From Henckelia pumila (lineage: Eukaryota; Streptophyta; Magnoliopsida; Lamiales; Gesneriaceae), in NCBI RefSeq assembly GCF_033568475.1, contig NC_133121.1:130356375-130420374 (forward strand): a stretch of 64,000 bases of DNA, given 5' to 3'. The notes beneath the pieces were generated by a model. The model was not told where the DNA came from, made no database searches, and was given only the letters and a program-made list of their open reading frames with translations. A program made the translations under genes and the position numbers. Every line of letters starts with the position of its first letter. Positions within the stretch are counted from its first letter, which is position 1. This document shows positions 32,801-45,159 of this stretch, piece by piece.

Positions 32801-34423
32801 TCTCATGGCAATTCTGTACATTATGATTATGAACAGCGCATAATTTGCTTAGCAACATTAATATCATTCCAAAATATTTGAAAATAACGATCAGCTTCAT
32901 TTTCTGCTCACTTTCATCCTTGTGTTATGGTTAGAGGAAGTAGTTGAACAATAAAATTTTTCAACAGTAATAGTTTGTATTGTAAATTTGTTTTGGTGCT
33001 TCTCAAGGGCTGGGAATATGAATTCTCCTGCATTGGGTTATTTACACGCATAATAAATAATAATTACACAATGAAAATGATTCTCAGTACTCTCAGCTAT
33101 CAGATTATGTTATGTTTAATTGTTTGTTTTTGCTACTTCTGTAGGTCTTTTCAGCAACCATGGGCCTCTTTACTTTGTGAATACGAAAACAAGTTTTTCA
33201 AAGATGGGGCTCACCTGTCATATAGCCAAAATTCACAGTGAGGTATTTGTCGATTTACACTGTTTACTTTGTGTTATTTTTTATTATTATTAATGAATTT
33301 AAAGTTTAGGCTTCTGTAGATAAGAACGCAAAAGAGATAAAGGACTACATAGAGGAATTATATTGGGGTTCAAAGAAACGCGTTTTGCTACTTGGCCATA
33401 GTAAGGGGGGTGTAGATGCGGCTGCCTCTTTGTCCATGTACTGGGATGAACTCAAAGAGAAGGTTGCGGGGCTAGCATTAGCACAAAGTCCATATGGAGG
33501 TAGTCCAATTGCTTCAGATATATTACGGGAAGGACAGCTTGGTGATTACTTCAACGTCCGTAAGCTTATGGAGATCCTGATTTGTAAAGTTATTAAGGTA
33601 TTCTTCCATCTGGCCTTTATTCTGATATTGTTTCTTGTTTCCCTAAGTGTTTGGTGTATTTTATTATAAAGTACCATCGACATATATAGAACCTAAAATG
33701 ACTAAAAACAAAATGTTTGGAATTGGGATGGGATACACAGTTTATCAGGTTTATTGTAATCTTGAAATGAAAAACTTACGTGAAATATTGAGTAAGATGC
33801 CAATTTATTTGGTTTCTTTGGTGTAGTCTGATGGATTTGGAGACAATATTTATTAATTTACTAACAGCAGATTGCACAAAATTTGCCATACATTGTAGCA
33901 ATAGAATGTGCTAATGCTTTTAGCTGTTATGAAGGGTGACATGCAGGCGCTTGAAGATTTAACGTACGAGAGGAGAAAAAACTTCTTGAGAGAATACCAT
34001 TTACCCAGGGAGCTGCCCGTTGTTTCTTTCCACACAGAGGCCAGCATTTCTCCTGCTGTTTTGGCTACATTATCTCGTGTGGCCCATGCAGAACTACCCA
34101 TGTTTTCCCCTCTCGCTAGTGGTTCACTTACGACACTCCCTGTTGTGATTCCTCTTGGTGCAGCAATGGCTGCATGTGCTCAGCTGCTTCAGATCAGGTA
34201 TGGTGAAAAGAGCGACGGGCTCGTAACTTGTCGTGATGCTGAGGTCCCCGGTTCGATTGTTGTACGGCCAAAACGCAGGCTCGACCATGCTTGGATGGTT
34301 TACTCGTCACTGGACGACGATCCATCAGAAGCCAATGCATCTCAAGTATGCGAAGCTCTTCTGACTCTGCTGGTTGAGGGAGGGCTCAAGAAGAGGCACG
34401 AACTTGCCAACAAAGATGAGTGA
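29893..34423 (+). CDS. Alpha/beta-hydrolase (lipase-like) protein
   Basis: Exons: 29893-29934, 30023-30158, 31641-31899, 32202-32330, 32424-32473, 33145-33242, 33310-33597, 33935-34423, giving 496 residues with consistent phases. Residues 1 to ~155 are polar and low-complexity (runs of Ser and Asn) and probably disordered. The hydrolase fold starts near VEKVKRTVQGSADD, has a first strand TMVYLLVPGLFSNHGPLYFV, and a nucleophile elbow LLGHSKGG with Ser269 as likely catalytic serine. A later LAQSPYGGSPIASDILR loop resembles the lipase-like plant family. The catalytic acid and His are not certain; HAWMV near the C-terminus is a candidate His. No signal peptide or membrane segment is evident. Substrate is unknown. 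The start ATG gives the first short exon (MDHRNATSEESPLM). Its promoter and leader carry the duplicated LTR block. Confidence 0.85.
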
Positions 34424-35717
34424 AACACTTGGATTCAAAAATTTACTTAATTCGACTGCTGTACGTTTTTTCAGCAGCAGAAAGATCACTCGGTACATTG
34501 TCTAGATTGTGGGACACAACTTAGTCCCAAGATTTTATCCTAAAATATGTGTGTACAAATTAGTGGTCCGAATACTTTGCTTCGTGCATCCCAGTTCATG
34601 TCCAGACTTTAGTTGAAGTAGATATGTTAGCGTAGTTACTGTGACCAAGAAATTCGGTTTTCAGGGATGCGTCTGAATTCATGTCACAAAGGTTAAACAT
34701 TATGTTATTCTTACTTTTGTTAAGGTATTTTGATTTGATTTAAGAAGGATGGGCTCATTTCAATATCAGGCGAGGAAATGAAAAGGCGTTGACTTGTGTT
34801 TGCTGTTAGCTTTTCTTGGAAATTATAAATCTAATTACTGAATGATGGATTCCCTGACTTTAAAAATTCAGAATTATTTGTCTCAAAAAAAAAAAATCAG
34901 AATTATTTAGCTAAATGATATTTGACATTTAACCTTCTTAACTTTACACATTGTTTGGTCTTTGTATTTCATATATTTTTGAAGGTAATTTGCAAAAAAA
35001 ATTTAAGAAAGCTCATAGATTAACAAATTTTTTTGACCAAAGGTCATTTTTCAATCTTCTTTTTCGGCTGTTGCATACACAAAAAATCTAACGATCTGTA
35101 ATCAGACCCAATCCGATCTTAATTATTAAAAAATATTATTTTTTTGTTGAATGTTAATTTGTTTTTTCAATACAGATATGAATCGCATTTTTATTATGAA
35201 TATTTATTCATCTCACAGGAGACATTCATACCTTAATAATGAGAGGAAAAAAAAAAAATAGGTCGTTGTGAAATAATCACAAAGCTATATTCATATGATG
35301 TGTCGACATTATCAATTTTGTAATCAAAATTAATATTTTTAGGTATTTGGTATAAAAAGTTAGCACTTTTTCATCGGTCGGTCGAGTAAATCAGTTCATA
35401 AAATTAACTCGTAAACCCGTCTCATACAAGTTTTTGTGGAAAAAAATTATTATTTTAAATTAAAATGTATTTTTAACCTTATCTATCTAAACTATTAATT
35501 ATTTATCGTCGTCTCATCATCAATAATGATAATGACGATGATCGATCTAAAAAAATGATAATGATGATTATTTTTCATCATCATACTACAATTTTAATTT
35601 TAATAATAATAATAATAATTTTAAAAAGCGAATGGTCGCGTGGCGTGTGTACAGGACTCGCTAGTATCTTTGATTTTGTACGCTACGAAGCCGAGACTAG
35701 GTTTCGTGCAAACAATA
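34424..35717. other. Intergenic spacer between the hydrolase and KH genes
   Basis: Begins with the hydrolase 3' UTR (probably to ~34650). It holds a tiny poly(A) insertion footprint at 34880-34895 and AT-rich DNA, then ATG/ATA-type simple repeats at about 35520-35625 just before the KH gene leader. No other gene was supported. Confidence 0.5.
34867..34907 (+). mobile_element. Poly(A) retroinsertion footprint with target duplication
   Basis: TCAGAATTATTT occurs on both sides (34868-34879, 34896-34907) of a short insert GTCTC followed by a run of A. This is what a severely 5'-truncated LINE or SINE copy made by target-primed reverse transcription looks like. Confidence 0.65.
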
Positions 35718-38700
35718 ATGTCAGTACAAAACCTCGCGGACCCGATCCATTTGCAAAATCCGAATCCATCTGGGGATCCGAATTCATATCCTAACCCTAG
35801 TCCTCCGTCACCATCAGCGTCTCGCATGAATCCTTCAACGGCACTGCCGGAACCACCAGAGGTCTCTGTGACGGCTGATATTCCGGCTCCAACGCTTAAG
35901 AGGCCTCGCGAGGATGACACGGAGGCCGATGCATATAAAGGGACCTCAGCAGACACGCCGGCAGCGAAGCGGCGTGTCGTTGCTACACAAGATTTGATAT
36001 ATCGCATCGTGGTGCCGTCAAGGCAGATCGGAAAGGTCATTGGGAAGGGGGGCCATCGAATTCAGAAGGTTCGGGAGGATACTAGAGCTACTATCAAGAT
36101 TGCTGATGCCATCTCGGTAAGTAAGTTGTGCTGCAGTTCTGATCATGGATTGATTGTCCTATTTCTAGTGTTGATTTTATTTGGATAAACGGAAGGGATG
36201 TGTTGCAAAGAGGAAGCAAGAAGTTTGGCATCGGCTTAATTTTATTTTTTTTTCGTCGAGCCGTTGAAATTTCAATTTTTTTCAAAATAAATATCTGATT
36301 CTGATGTAAATTAAATGCTGGAATTATATTTTGTTGTTTTAATTTGTTAAGGCAGTCTGAACTTTGGTACTTAGTTGATTTGTTGTCCATTCGAAGTGTA
36401 GAAGACAGGGCGAAGGTAACAATGTGAAATTTTAATTGGTTACGATGCAACTTGTACTTGGTTTGGATTTCAAATTTTTGGTACCTATGGCAACTCAGCA
36501 AGCTGAGGGAGGCTAATTCTAGGAATATAGAGATGAAAAAAGAAGTAACAGCATGAGCACACATGCCATCTTTAATGAAGTTTTGATATGGGGGAAGGCT
36601 GTGATGTCTATTTTTCATTTTCTTGTTTTTTGACTATAAGTTTTAGGTTTCAGGCCCAAAAAAAATTCAAATGTAATGTACAAAACGAAGCTGATAGGAT
36701 ATGAATTGAAACTTACGCCCTTATTTTGTTGCTCTGCAGTTCTATCTTAACAGATAGAGGGACTAGGCCCCTCTATATTTCTAACTGGATTTAGACCAAT
36801 AAGGTGGGTCAATAAATCAGATCCAGGTTCATCACATTCTTGCAGGAAATCTCAAATGGGTGCTGGACCACATCCATTTTGCGCCAAAGTCAAAAAACTA
36901 GATATCCATATTTACGTCCGATTATATCTGGTATTTTTAAGATTAAATTCTCATATCCCACCCCATCGCATCTTGTTCCCCACCCCCATTATGTTACTCC
37001 CACCCCCTGCTGCTTTCTTTATCCCACCCCATTGTATTATTCCCCACCCCTGCTGCTTGATTTATCCCCGCCCCTATTGCATTATTGCTCACTAGACCTT
37101 AGTCTCAGCAACCCCCCACCCCAATCCCTTGGAGTGGCCCTGGCCTCATGGCCGTTGCTCTCCCTTCATACCTCCAATTCTCCATCTGATCAAACCCCCC
37201 TTTTTCCCTCCCTTCTCCCTTCTTTATGTGTTGTAGGTGTTTGGGTGGGGATGGGATCAAGGGTTGCTGAATCCAAATTTAGGTCAATTTAGCATCCTGT
37301 CAAGAAAACAATATTGAAAAGTATGGATCCTAAAGGCAACCTTTTCTGGGTCCGGCTTATAATTATGTGTCCATAGGGCTAGCTCAACTGGGTCCAGATA
37401 TCAAAGAGACCCCATCATTCACATGCCTCAGTGAAACCATGGCATTTCCAGAATGGGTTTCTTGAGCTGATGGGTAGAATTGTCTTTCGAATATCTCGTC
37501 CAACTTTCATTGTTATGTAATCTTAGAGTTTCTGTACTTTGGTGATGCTATTTCTGGATGTGAATATTTATTGAAGTGACGGTTTTGCAGCGACATGAAG
37601 AGCGTGTGATCATCGTAAGTTCCAAAGACAGCGACAGTGTTTTCTCTGATGCGGAAAATGCTCTTCATCAAATTGTTAGCCTTATCCTCAAGGTACTGTG
37701 ACTAGAATATGATAAAGCTTTTCAAAAATTTCCATTTGAATAATTGCTCTGGACATTGCATCTTACTTGGTGGTTTGGTTCAACTTCACATCAGTTGAAT
37801 TTGTGTGGTTTTTTACCGACTCGGATGTGATGAACCTCTAACAAGTGCTGACTGCCTATGAAATCTCAAGATGAGAATCAGCAATCTACAATAGACTAAT
37901 TGTGACATTAATTAAGAATGGACATTATTTCTACTTTATATGACTGGGAGCGTGCAATGTCAGGAGACTATTCTTGCGTATGCAGACGAAGTGTTTAGAG
38001 TGGATACTGTTATTGTGGATTAAGAATTACAAATACTAACCTAGACTTGCTTAGGTATTTGCACAATAAATTGTGACAAGAATTAATAGTTTTCTAAACA
38101 AATGATATTAAAATCTCTGTAGACCTTGCAAACATGAGTGAACTGTTATTGGGATTTGGGGTGGAATATGGCAGGAGGGCCAAATGTACAAGCTTGTTTC
38201 ACCCATGAGTATGGATTGAGCAGGTGACCATATTCGAGTTCAAGAACATTCAGTGCAAGAGCCGTTGTTTGTTTCCTTCTACTTAGTCTAGTTCTTGTTG
38301 TTTTGCTGTGACTATCTTGTTGAATTAGAGAATGTGAGATGATTTTTTATCTGACATTGATATGGAACGTTTCTTTCCTACTATTTTTAAAGGAAGACTG
38401 TAGTGGTAATGTGGAGACAGTGAAAGTTGGCACCGGACATGTGGCAGCTAATACAGTGAGGCTTCTGATTGCTGGTTCTCAAGCCGGTGGTTTGATTGGA
38501 GTTTCAGGTCAAAACATAGAGAACTTGAGGAATTCCTCTGGAGCAAATATTACAGTTCTTTCTCCTAGTCAGTTACCCCCATATGCGTCCGCCCATGAGT
38601 CAGATCGCGTTGTTCAGGTTAGCGGATGGTGATCACATCTTTTATATCAACATGTTCTTGCCCATCAACTGCATAGAATTGAAATAGTACGGTGGATTAA

Positions 38701-40949
38701 TGAGTGGGTTATACTGATTTTTTTCCATGTGCACTGCCTATTCTTATACTCAATTCTTTTTAAATGGAAAACGGCTCAGATTCTAAATTTTTTTATATAA
38801 ATTCCACAAATTTTTGGCTATGTCATGCATGGCCTAACCAATGACGCTGGACCTGCAAAAGCAATTTAAGTACTCTCTTTGCCTGCCTGATGGATCTAGA
38901 ATATTGAGATCCATAATTAATTTGTTCCAGTATCAACCCTTCCCTAAAATGCTGAAACTCTTTTATTGATTCTGTGAGAGTGTTGCTCGTGTTGTTTTCG
39001 CAGATATCAGGAGATATCCCTGTTGTTCTTAGAGCTGTAGTTGAAATTGGTTGCCAACTTAGGTGAGCATTGGTGGTTTGTGTGGCGTTAATTCACCTTC
39101 CTGTCCTTTGTTTTTAATAGTACTGTCACTATGTTTAGAGAGAACCCGCCAAAGCAAGTGATATCAATAAGCCCAACTTATAATTCTGGTTTTCAACGGC
39201 AGCCTCAACAGTACTTGGATCCCGCTTCTGGTACTAACCCTTTGCGCACCAGTATTACTGAATTTTGATAGCTTAATTGCAATATTTGGTGAAACTATGT
39301 TTGTATTTCCGATAAATACATCTTACTTAAGACTAAAAATCTTGCAGCTGAATATGTTAACCTGGATTTATTGGTTCCTGAAAACCTGGTGGGTGGGTTG
39401 ATTGGGCGGTTTGGTGCTAACATATCAAGGATCAGAAATGAGTCCGGAGCAAATATCAAGGTATTTCAAATTTACACTGCATCTGTTCAAATGCCTCTGG
39501 CTTTCATAGCAGAATTTACTTCGAAAATAATTGATTGGGCGACTGGGTGTGCTCATGCATACATATTTATTTCCGGTAATTTCTGTCTTGTGCTAGCAGA
39601 TTGTTATACATGATTGAAGGAAATGAATATATTAATATCACCATATGTCCATAACTTTACTACAGTCAGCAATGACTTTATACGTCAAATTCTCATGCCG
39701 TGTAAAACAGGTTGAGAAGTCATAGATAGTGTCAAAATGCTCATATTTGTTTTGTTTTCCTTTTTATGTTTACGTGCCATCAAACTTATGGAGGTTATAC
39801 TACCAATTTATAGTTCAAAGGTTTGGGTCTTGGACGTTTATTTTCTTTTCGCTCTTTCACATTCGTTATGCAGGTTCATGGTGGCCGAGGTGAACAAACA
39901 CAAAGGCAAATCCATCTTGGCGGTAGTGCTCAACAGGTTGGGCTTCTTTTTCTTGTACATTTTTCCTCTTTTCTGGATAAAATCTGATGAAGTTTTCAAG
40001 TGATTCACTAGTCGGACTTGCTTTTCACGATAATTTTTTTCTGCTAATCATGTTACATTACTGCACCATCCCAATTGATGGGAAACCTAAAATTACTAAT
40101 CACACAAAATTTGGATCCGAACTGGCTGAATTCTTAGTTTAAGACTAGTGCAATTTTTTGGATTCTTGATGCCAATATCTTTGTTAGGTTGCTCTTGCCA
40201 AACAACGTGTTGATGAATATGTGTATGCTGAGTTGATGCGACAAGCAGGTGGTCAACTACAACAAACGGCTGTTCAGTCGCAACAATTACCAATTCAGCA
40301 ACCAATGTAAGTTGGTAATTTCGTTCTCATCCAGATTTGAGTTTACATGTGTTTCGAAAACTTGTTATGAAGTAAGCTAAGTAATTATAAATGCTGTTAT
40401 TTGTGCAGGCATGGCATGTCAGATGCACTATACCAAGGTTACAGCCATGTCCACGGTCTCTATACCAACAGGTTTGTATCTTAGAAGATAATTTTGATAA
40501 CGTGCCTAGATCCGCGACGAATTTTTATTGAGTAATTTTTATATAAATAAATGGGAGAGGCTGGTGGATAGTTGCAATTTGCAATTGAGTCTTGATCTTT
40601 CGCTCAAAAGTTGACCGACTCTCATATTCCATGTGTTTTGATGGTTAATAACATGTTTCATGAAATCATTTTCAAAGTCATTTCAAAAATACATTATCTA
40701 TCGATTCAATTTCTTCAAATGTAACATTAAATGAAGTAGAAGTTAGACAAACTCTGGATTGCTAATAAACATGCCATATGAATAAAGAGACTACTCATTC
40801 GAGGAAAGATGCAAATGAAGTTTACCATGTAATGTTGCAGTGCTCATCAACCTGGAATGCTGCCCTCACTTCCTACATTGTATGCGCCGCCTACGACAGG
40901 CCAAGCTCCATACTATGGCCATCACCCGTACAACGCCCCCCCATTATAG
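35718..40949 (+). CDS. RNA-binding protein with three KH domains
   Basis: Exons: 35718-36116, 37591-37692, 38393-38617, 39004-39062, 39139-39230, 39348-39460, 39874-39936, 40188-40306, 40409-40471, 40841-40949, giving 447 residues with all phases consistent. Residues 1-90 are Pro/Ser-rich with basic patches (KRPRED, AAKRR) that could serve as nuclear signals. KH domains carry GxxG loops at 109-112 (GKGG), 203-206 (GVSG) and 312-315 (GRFG). The C-terminus is rich in Gln, Tyr, Pro and Gly (QLQQTAVQSQQLPIQQP, APYYGHHPYNAPP). This poly(C)-binding-like layout is typical of plant KH proteins in pre-mRNA processing, including flowering-time and stress regulators. I could not tie it to one named gene such as PEPPER or FLK. 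The second loop, GVSG, is less basic than usual, so KH2 may bind RNA weakly. Confidence 0.9.
36956..37075 (+). repeat. C-rich minisatellite-like tract in KH gene intron 1
   Basis: Blocks of CCCCACCCC, CCACCCCC and CCCCGCCCC recur every ~20-35 bp, separated by T/A-rich spacers such as TGCTGCTTTCTTTAT. The complementary strand, the template of the gene, has at least eight runs of three or more G. Confidence 0.85.
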
Positions 40950-42266
40950 GTGCTCAAATAAGCTTTTATTTATTCCTCCCTTGTGTGGATGCCTTGTCGT
41001 TTTCTGAAACTTTCCATGTAAGAATGCTATTCTGTTTGTGCTATGCTATTTAATTTTCAAAATTCGTTCTGGTGATTGGTGGCGATTTGTTTCAAGCAAC
41101 GTTCTACGTCGATCCTAGACTATCGATCTGGTCTCACCTGATGCGTTATATAACATCATACGTTTGAATGTGTGAGTTTCTAAAAATTTCTCTAAGAACT
41201 TGCTAAATCCAAGAGAGGTCAATTTGATCTACTGTTAAGGTTTTACATTTTATATCATTAGCCAAAATAAGTCATTTCTTGCCGTCAGTGTTGCATATAT
41301 TCATATTATTGCAAGTTTACCCCATTATTGTGACCTGGAGAGGTTGGTTGAGTAGAAATCTTTTGCCTTTAACAAATTATTATCGTGTACAAAACATTAA
41401 ATCAAAAAGTATAAATTTCCCAATTAATTGTACTTCAATCAAGTAGTTATCCGCCAAATCCTCAACTACCCAAATAAATAAAAATCTTGAAAAATTCACC
41501 TCAAGATTAGGTAACCAAAATCTTGTATCTCATTCGCACAATGGCACGTGCGAACTCCAAGAGAATCAATGGGGGGGCTGTGGATTTGCAAGGCTGGATG
41601 ATAGAGTTGTATCTTGTACGGAGTAGTTATTCATTATTTTAATTATTTGAAGCAAATGATTGAATTGTTGAGATGTATGTGTGTTCCATTGTTTGACCCC
41701 AAGTGTTTGAAAGAATTGAGCAAACATCACACGTGGTGTGCCAGGTGCAAATATTCATTTCATCCCCCAACTTTCATTATTTTTTTTTGCTTAAATTTGT
41801 TTGATGGGATATTATTGGTGTAGCACTTGTAATTATTAAATGAGCTCATGAATAATGCATTGTACATTTCTATGGTACATAAATATGCCTATACATGCAT
41901 ACATATCTGTATGCATATATTGCACTTAACCAAGAGAGAAGGTTAAGTTGAATAATGCATCTCAAATCATGAGATATTTTACATACTAAAGCGAATGATT
42001 TGACAATTTTTATTGAAAATAGCATGAATTTTATCAAATGATTAGTAAATACCTAACCAACTTATTAGGATATGTAAACATTGATTACCAAAAATTGATT
42101 GTTGTTTTTTATATTCTAAATCTCAATTATATAGACTTTTAACAGATAGATTAAGAAAAATCATTAAAAAAATTCTATTTTACATACAAACTTTATGTTT
42201 TATCTTTATTTGATTCATTCAAAAAATAGTTAAACGTTTTTCAAAATTTAATTAATAAAGATATAT

Positions 42267-42316
42267 TAATAAAAAGTAGTATTTTTTTTTTTTTGACGGT
42301 AATAAAAAGTAGTATT
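42267..42316 (-). mobile_element. Poly(A) retroinsertion footprint with 17-bp target duplication
   Basis: TAATAAAAAGTAGTATT is present twice, perfectly (42267-42283 and 42300-42316). The two copies flank a short insert that reads as CCGTC plus poly(A) on the minus strand. This is a LINE- or SINE-type insertion truncated almost to nothing. Confidence 0.75.
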
Positions 42317-43449
42317 AATATTTCTGAGTGTGCTTGTCTGGATCACAAATATTTGGAAATTATTTCTATTTATGATTCATTTATCCGAATAAATCAAAAT
42401 TGAAATTGGAGAAGAAAAAAAAAAAAGAGAGACATAAGTTGACAAGTAAGGAGGCAAGATCACGTGAACAGAGCAACTGTAATGTTTTGGAAGGATTAAG
42501 GTGGGGTGCATCGATATGATTGTTAAGCATTTTGAATGGTTAATAATTCTTCAATTATTAACTTCAACCAAATTATAACGGGCCCGCCAATTTGATGTCT
42601 CGAAAAATATTTCATATCATGATTTATGAGTAGATAATAATCATATCATGATTTAAATTATTAGATTTCAAAATATACAGACTTCTATAAAAAAAATACA
42701 TTTTATCCTTATTTGACATACGGTTGACCTCGAATTCTCTTATATCCACTTTCAAGCCATTCAAATCTAATATCTAATCAAAAGATGAAGTTTTTTTTTT
42801 TAATTGAGAAAGAATTTGTTATTATTCCGTTAATACAACTCGAAATATCGTCTCTGATTTAATACTTGCGTTCTAGATAAGGGTAATGATTAAAATTCAA
42901 GAAAGATAGATGACAATAAATGATATTTCGCTAGAAAACAGAAAGAGGGAAAAAGCAAACATGGCCCTAATTGAGTGCTTCGAAAAAATTCATGATTCAA
43001 GATTTGAAAAGGAGTAGGAAGCAAAGCATTGAATGAGTGTGTACAGAATACCGACAAATAGAAAATAATTGGAAATCTTGAAATTGACCCATCCCCATCT
43101 AGTTTTGGTCCACAATTGTAATCATTGCATTCTTGTGTACTTGTTTGAATCTCTTTTTGAATAATCATTACACCCTTGATATTATCAATCTCATTATTTC
43201 TCCAACTACACCCTTTCTTTCTTCCATCTTCTCTTTTTAACCCCCTTCTCCTTCAATCTTTTTTTTTTTCAAAAAAATGATTTTGCTTTTATATAAAACC
43301 CTGTTTGAACAAATACTCATAAAATATTTTTACGTTATAAAAAAGTTTTTTTATAATTTTTTATAAAATATTTTAAAATGTTTTATATGTCTAAACAACT
43401 GCTCTAAAGAAATATTTTTACCATTAAAAAGTGTTTGGATTATTCTAAA

Positions 43450-43912
43450 CATTAACAGTGTGTTTGAATATCTAAAAAATATAATTTGAAATTGGATTTG
43501 AATTTGGATTTAAAATTGAATTTTAAATCTATGGAATTGAAATTTAATTTTTGTGTATGACACAAATTTAAAATATATTTTGGAATTTGATAGTATAAAT
43601 TTTGGATAAATAATATTTTGTAAAAAAATTATAAATAAAACTTAAAATTTTAAGTAAAGTATATAAATTTATTATTTAAAATAATTTTGTTGTTTTATAA
43701 ATTTAAATCACATGAAATCACATGAAATCACATGAAATCCCATGAAATCCAACTAATTTTGTTAAGATATCACTTAAATAAGTGAAATCGTATGAAATCT
43801 CATTAAATATCAATCCCGTTTTGAAATCTCATATTGTCAAACACTAAAACGATATTTACAATTTCAAATCTCATCAAATTCCATCTCATTCTAAGAATCC
43901 AAACATAGCCTA
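43450..43912. mobile_element. MITE with TGTTTG-type inverted ends
   Basis: The left end AGTGTGTTTGAATATCT is matched in inverted form by AGAATCCAAACATAGCC at the right end. Inside, ATTTCAAATCTCAT-type blocks are mirrored by GAAATTGGATTTGAATTTGG. A CATGAAATCA 10-bp tandem run lies at 43711-43750. It is non-coding. No target duplication was resolved. Confidence 0.6.
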
Positions 43913-44638
43913 AAAAAAAAAACTTTAAGTGTGATGGGACCCAAGAAAACCAACCAAAGTCTCTAGTCACTCTCTACTGATGGTTGTTTCATGTTTTTTT
44001 TTTTTTTGAGACATTCAATTTTATTTTACCATAAACATCAGAGAGGGAGGGGGAAAGCAAGAGATTGTAGAACATAATTTTATTTTTATATTTAATTCAA
44101 ATAAAAGATACTTTCGAGACCAAAAAAAAATGGTAAAAAAACAATTTGCAATTTTAGAAGCTTAACAGATTATTAATAAAAGAGATGGGGGTGTGTAACA
44201 AATGATTGGGGAAAACTGGATTTGTGGGTGTGGGGGGGACAAACACGACACAAGGTGGGCCCCTTTTACTTTTAATGTCTTTTGCCCCTTTCTTCCCAAT
44301 AATAATAATATTAATAATAACGTTATTATTATATTAATTTGTCACGTCTTACGAAATATTTTGACACATGACCACACGACAATTATAGTCCCACCGCACG
44401 TGAATATTTCTGGGATTTGATCCATATGCACCCCTGACTTTCGGATAATTACTTTCCGACCCCTCCATCCCACGTGATTCCCACTCCCCAACTCGTCCCT
44501 ACTCCCGTCGCTGTTGCCCAAATGCCTCTATCAATTTGACCCCTCTATTTTGTTTTATTTACACCTGTTCATGCGCGTGGCCGTACGTGAACTACATTTG
44601 AATAATTATTAAATTTTAAAAGTTATTATTATTATTAT

Positions 44639-44898
44639 CTTTTATTATTTATTAAGTGTAAGCATATTAGAATAACTAACTTGGTGTCATGGTCTATTTT
44701 TCAATATACCCAAAATACTCTTCTTTTCATTTTTTTTGTTTTTTTCCATGTTTTTTACTCATTATTCTCCGCATCTTCAATAACACTCTTTGTCAATTTC
44801 AATTTTTTTTTTCTAATTAACCTAACCTGTTAAGCATCAAAATCATATACATTGTAGTTTTTATTTTACACACATAAATGTGTGTGCACCGTTGCTAG
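44639..44898 (+). mobile_element. Helitron-like element (about 260 bp)
   Basis: The 3' end is clear: hairpin ACACACA-TAAA-TGTGTGT, then GCACCGTTGCTAG, followed by T. A plausible start is TCTTTTATTATTTATTAAG after an A at 44638. The 3' hairpin and tail resemble those of the element at 4105-4481. The 5' boundary is less sure. Confidence 0.6.
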
Positions 44899-44905
44899 TT
44901 ATTAT

Positions 44906-45116
44906 TGTTATGAACAACAGATAAGAAAAGAATAAAAGAGATAGAGTTTTAGAGGAATAAAACTAATTTATTCAAAATAAGGAAAAGCTATTTAAATAGG
45001 CAATACAGATCTCAAGCAAATAACAAGAATGCTGAAAATACGAAACTAACTCCTAGAATATTGGAGAGAAGGATTGTTGTAGAATAGGACTCTTAACAAC
45101 TAAAAAATACCTAACA
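44906..45116 (-). repeat. 3' LTR of the Copia element
   Basis: TG...CA ends, 211 bp. One substitution relative to the other LTR (GGATTGTTGTAG here, GGATTGCTGTAG there). The purine tract lies directly inside it at about 45117-45128 on the minus strand. Confidence 0.95.
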
Positions 45117-45159
45117 AACCCTCTCTTAAACTGACATTAGTGTCTGACATCAGTTTAAA

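Larger units (their letters stand above)
40950..44638. other. Intergenic AT-rich region with transposon scraps
   Basis: It starts with the KH gene 3' UTR. It then holds only AT-rich DNA, a G-box (CACGTG at 41544-41549), a poly(A) footprint at 42267-42316, a partial MITE around 43290-43440, a MITE at 43450-43912 and a poly-T/purine-rich patch at 43996-44065. No gene was supported. Confidence 0.5.

Noticed and set aside
36094-36618. 174-codon minus-strand frame in KH gene intron 1
   Set aside because: Low-complexity, no recognisable domain, and entirely intronic to a well-supported plus-strand gene.
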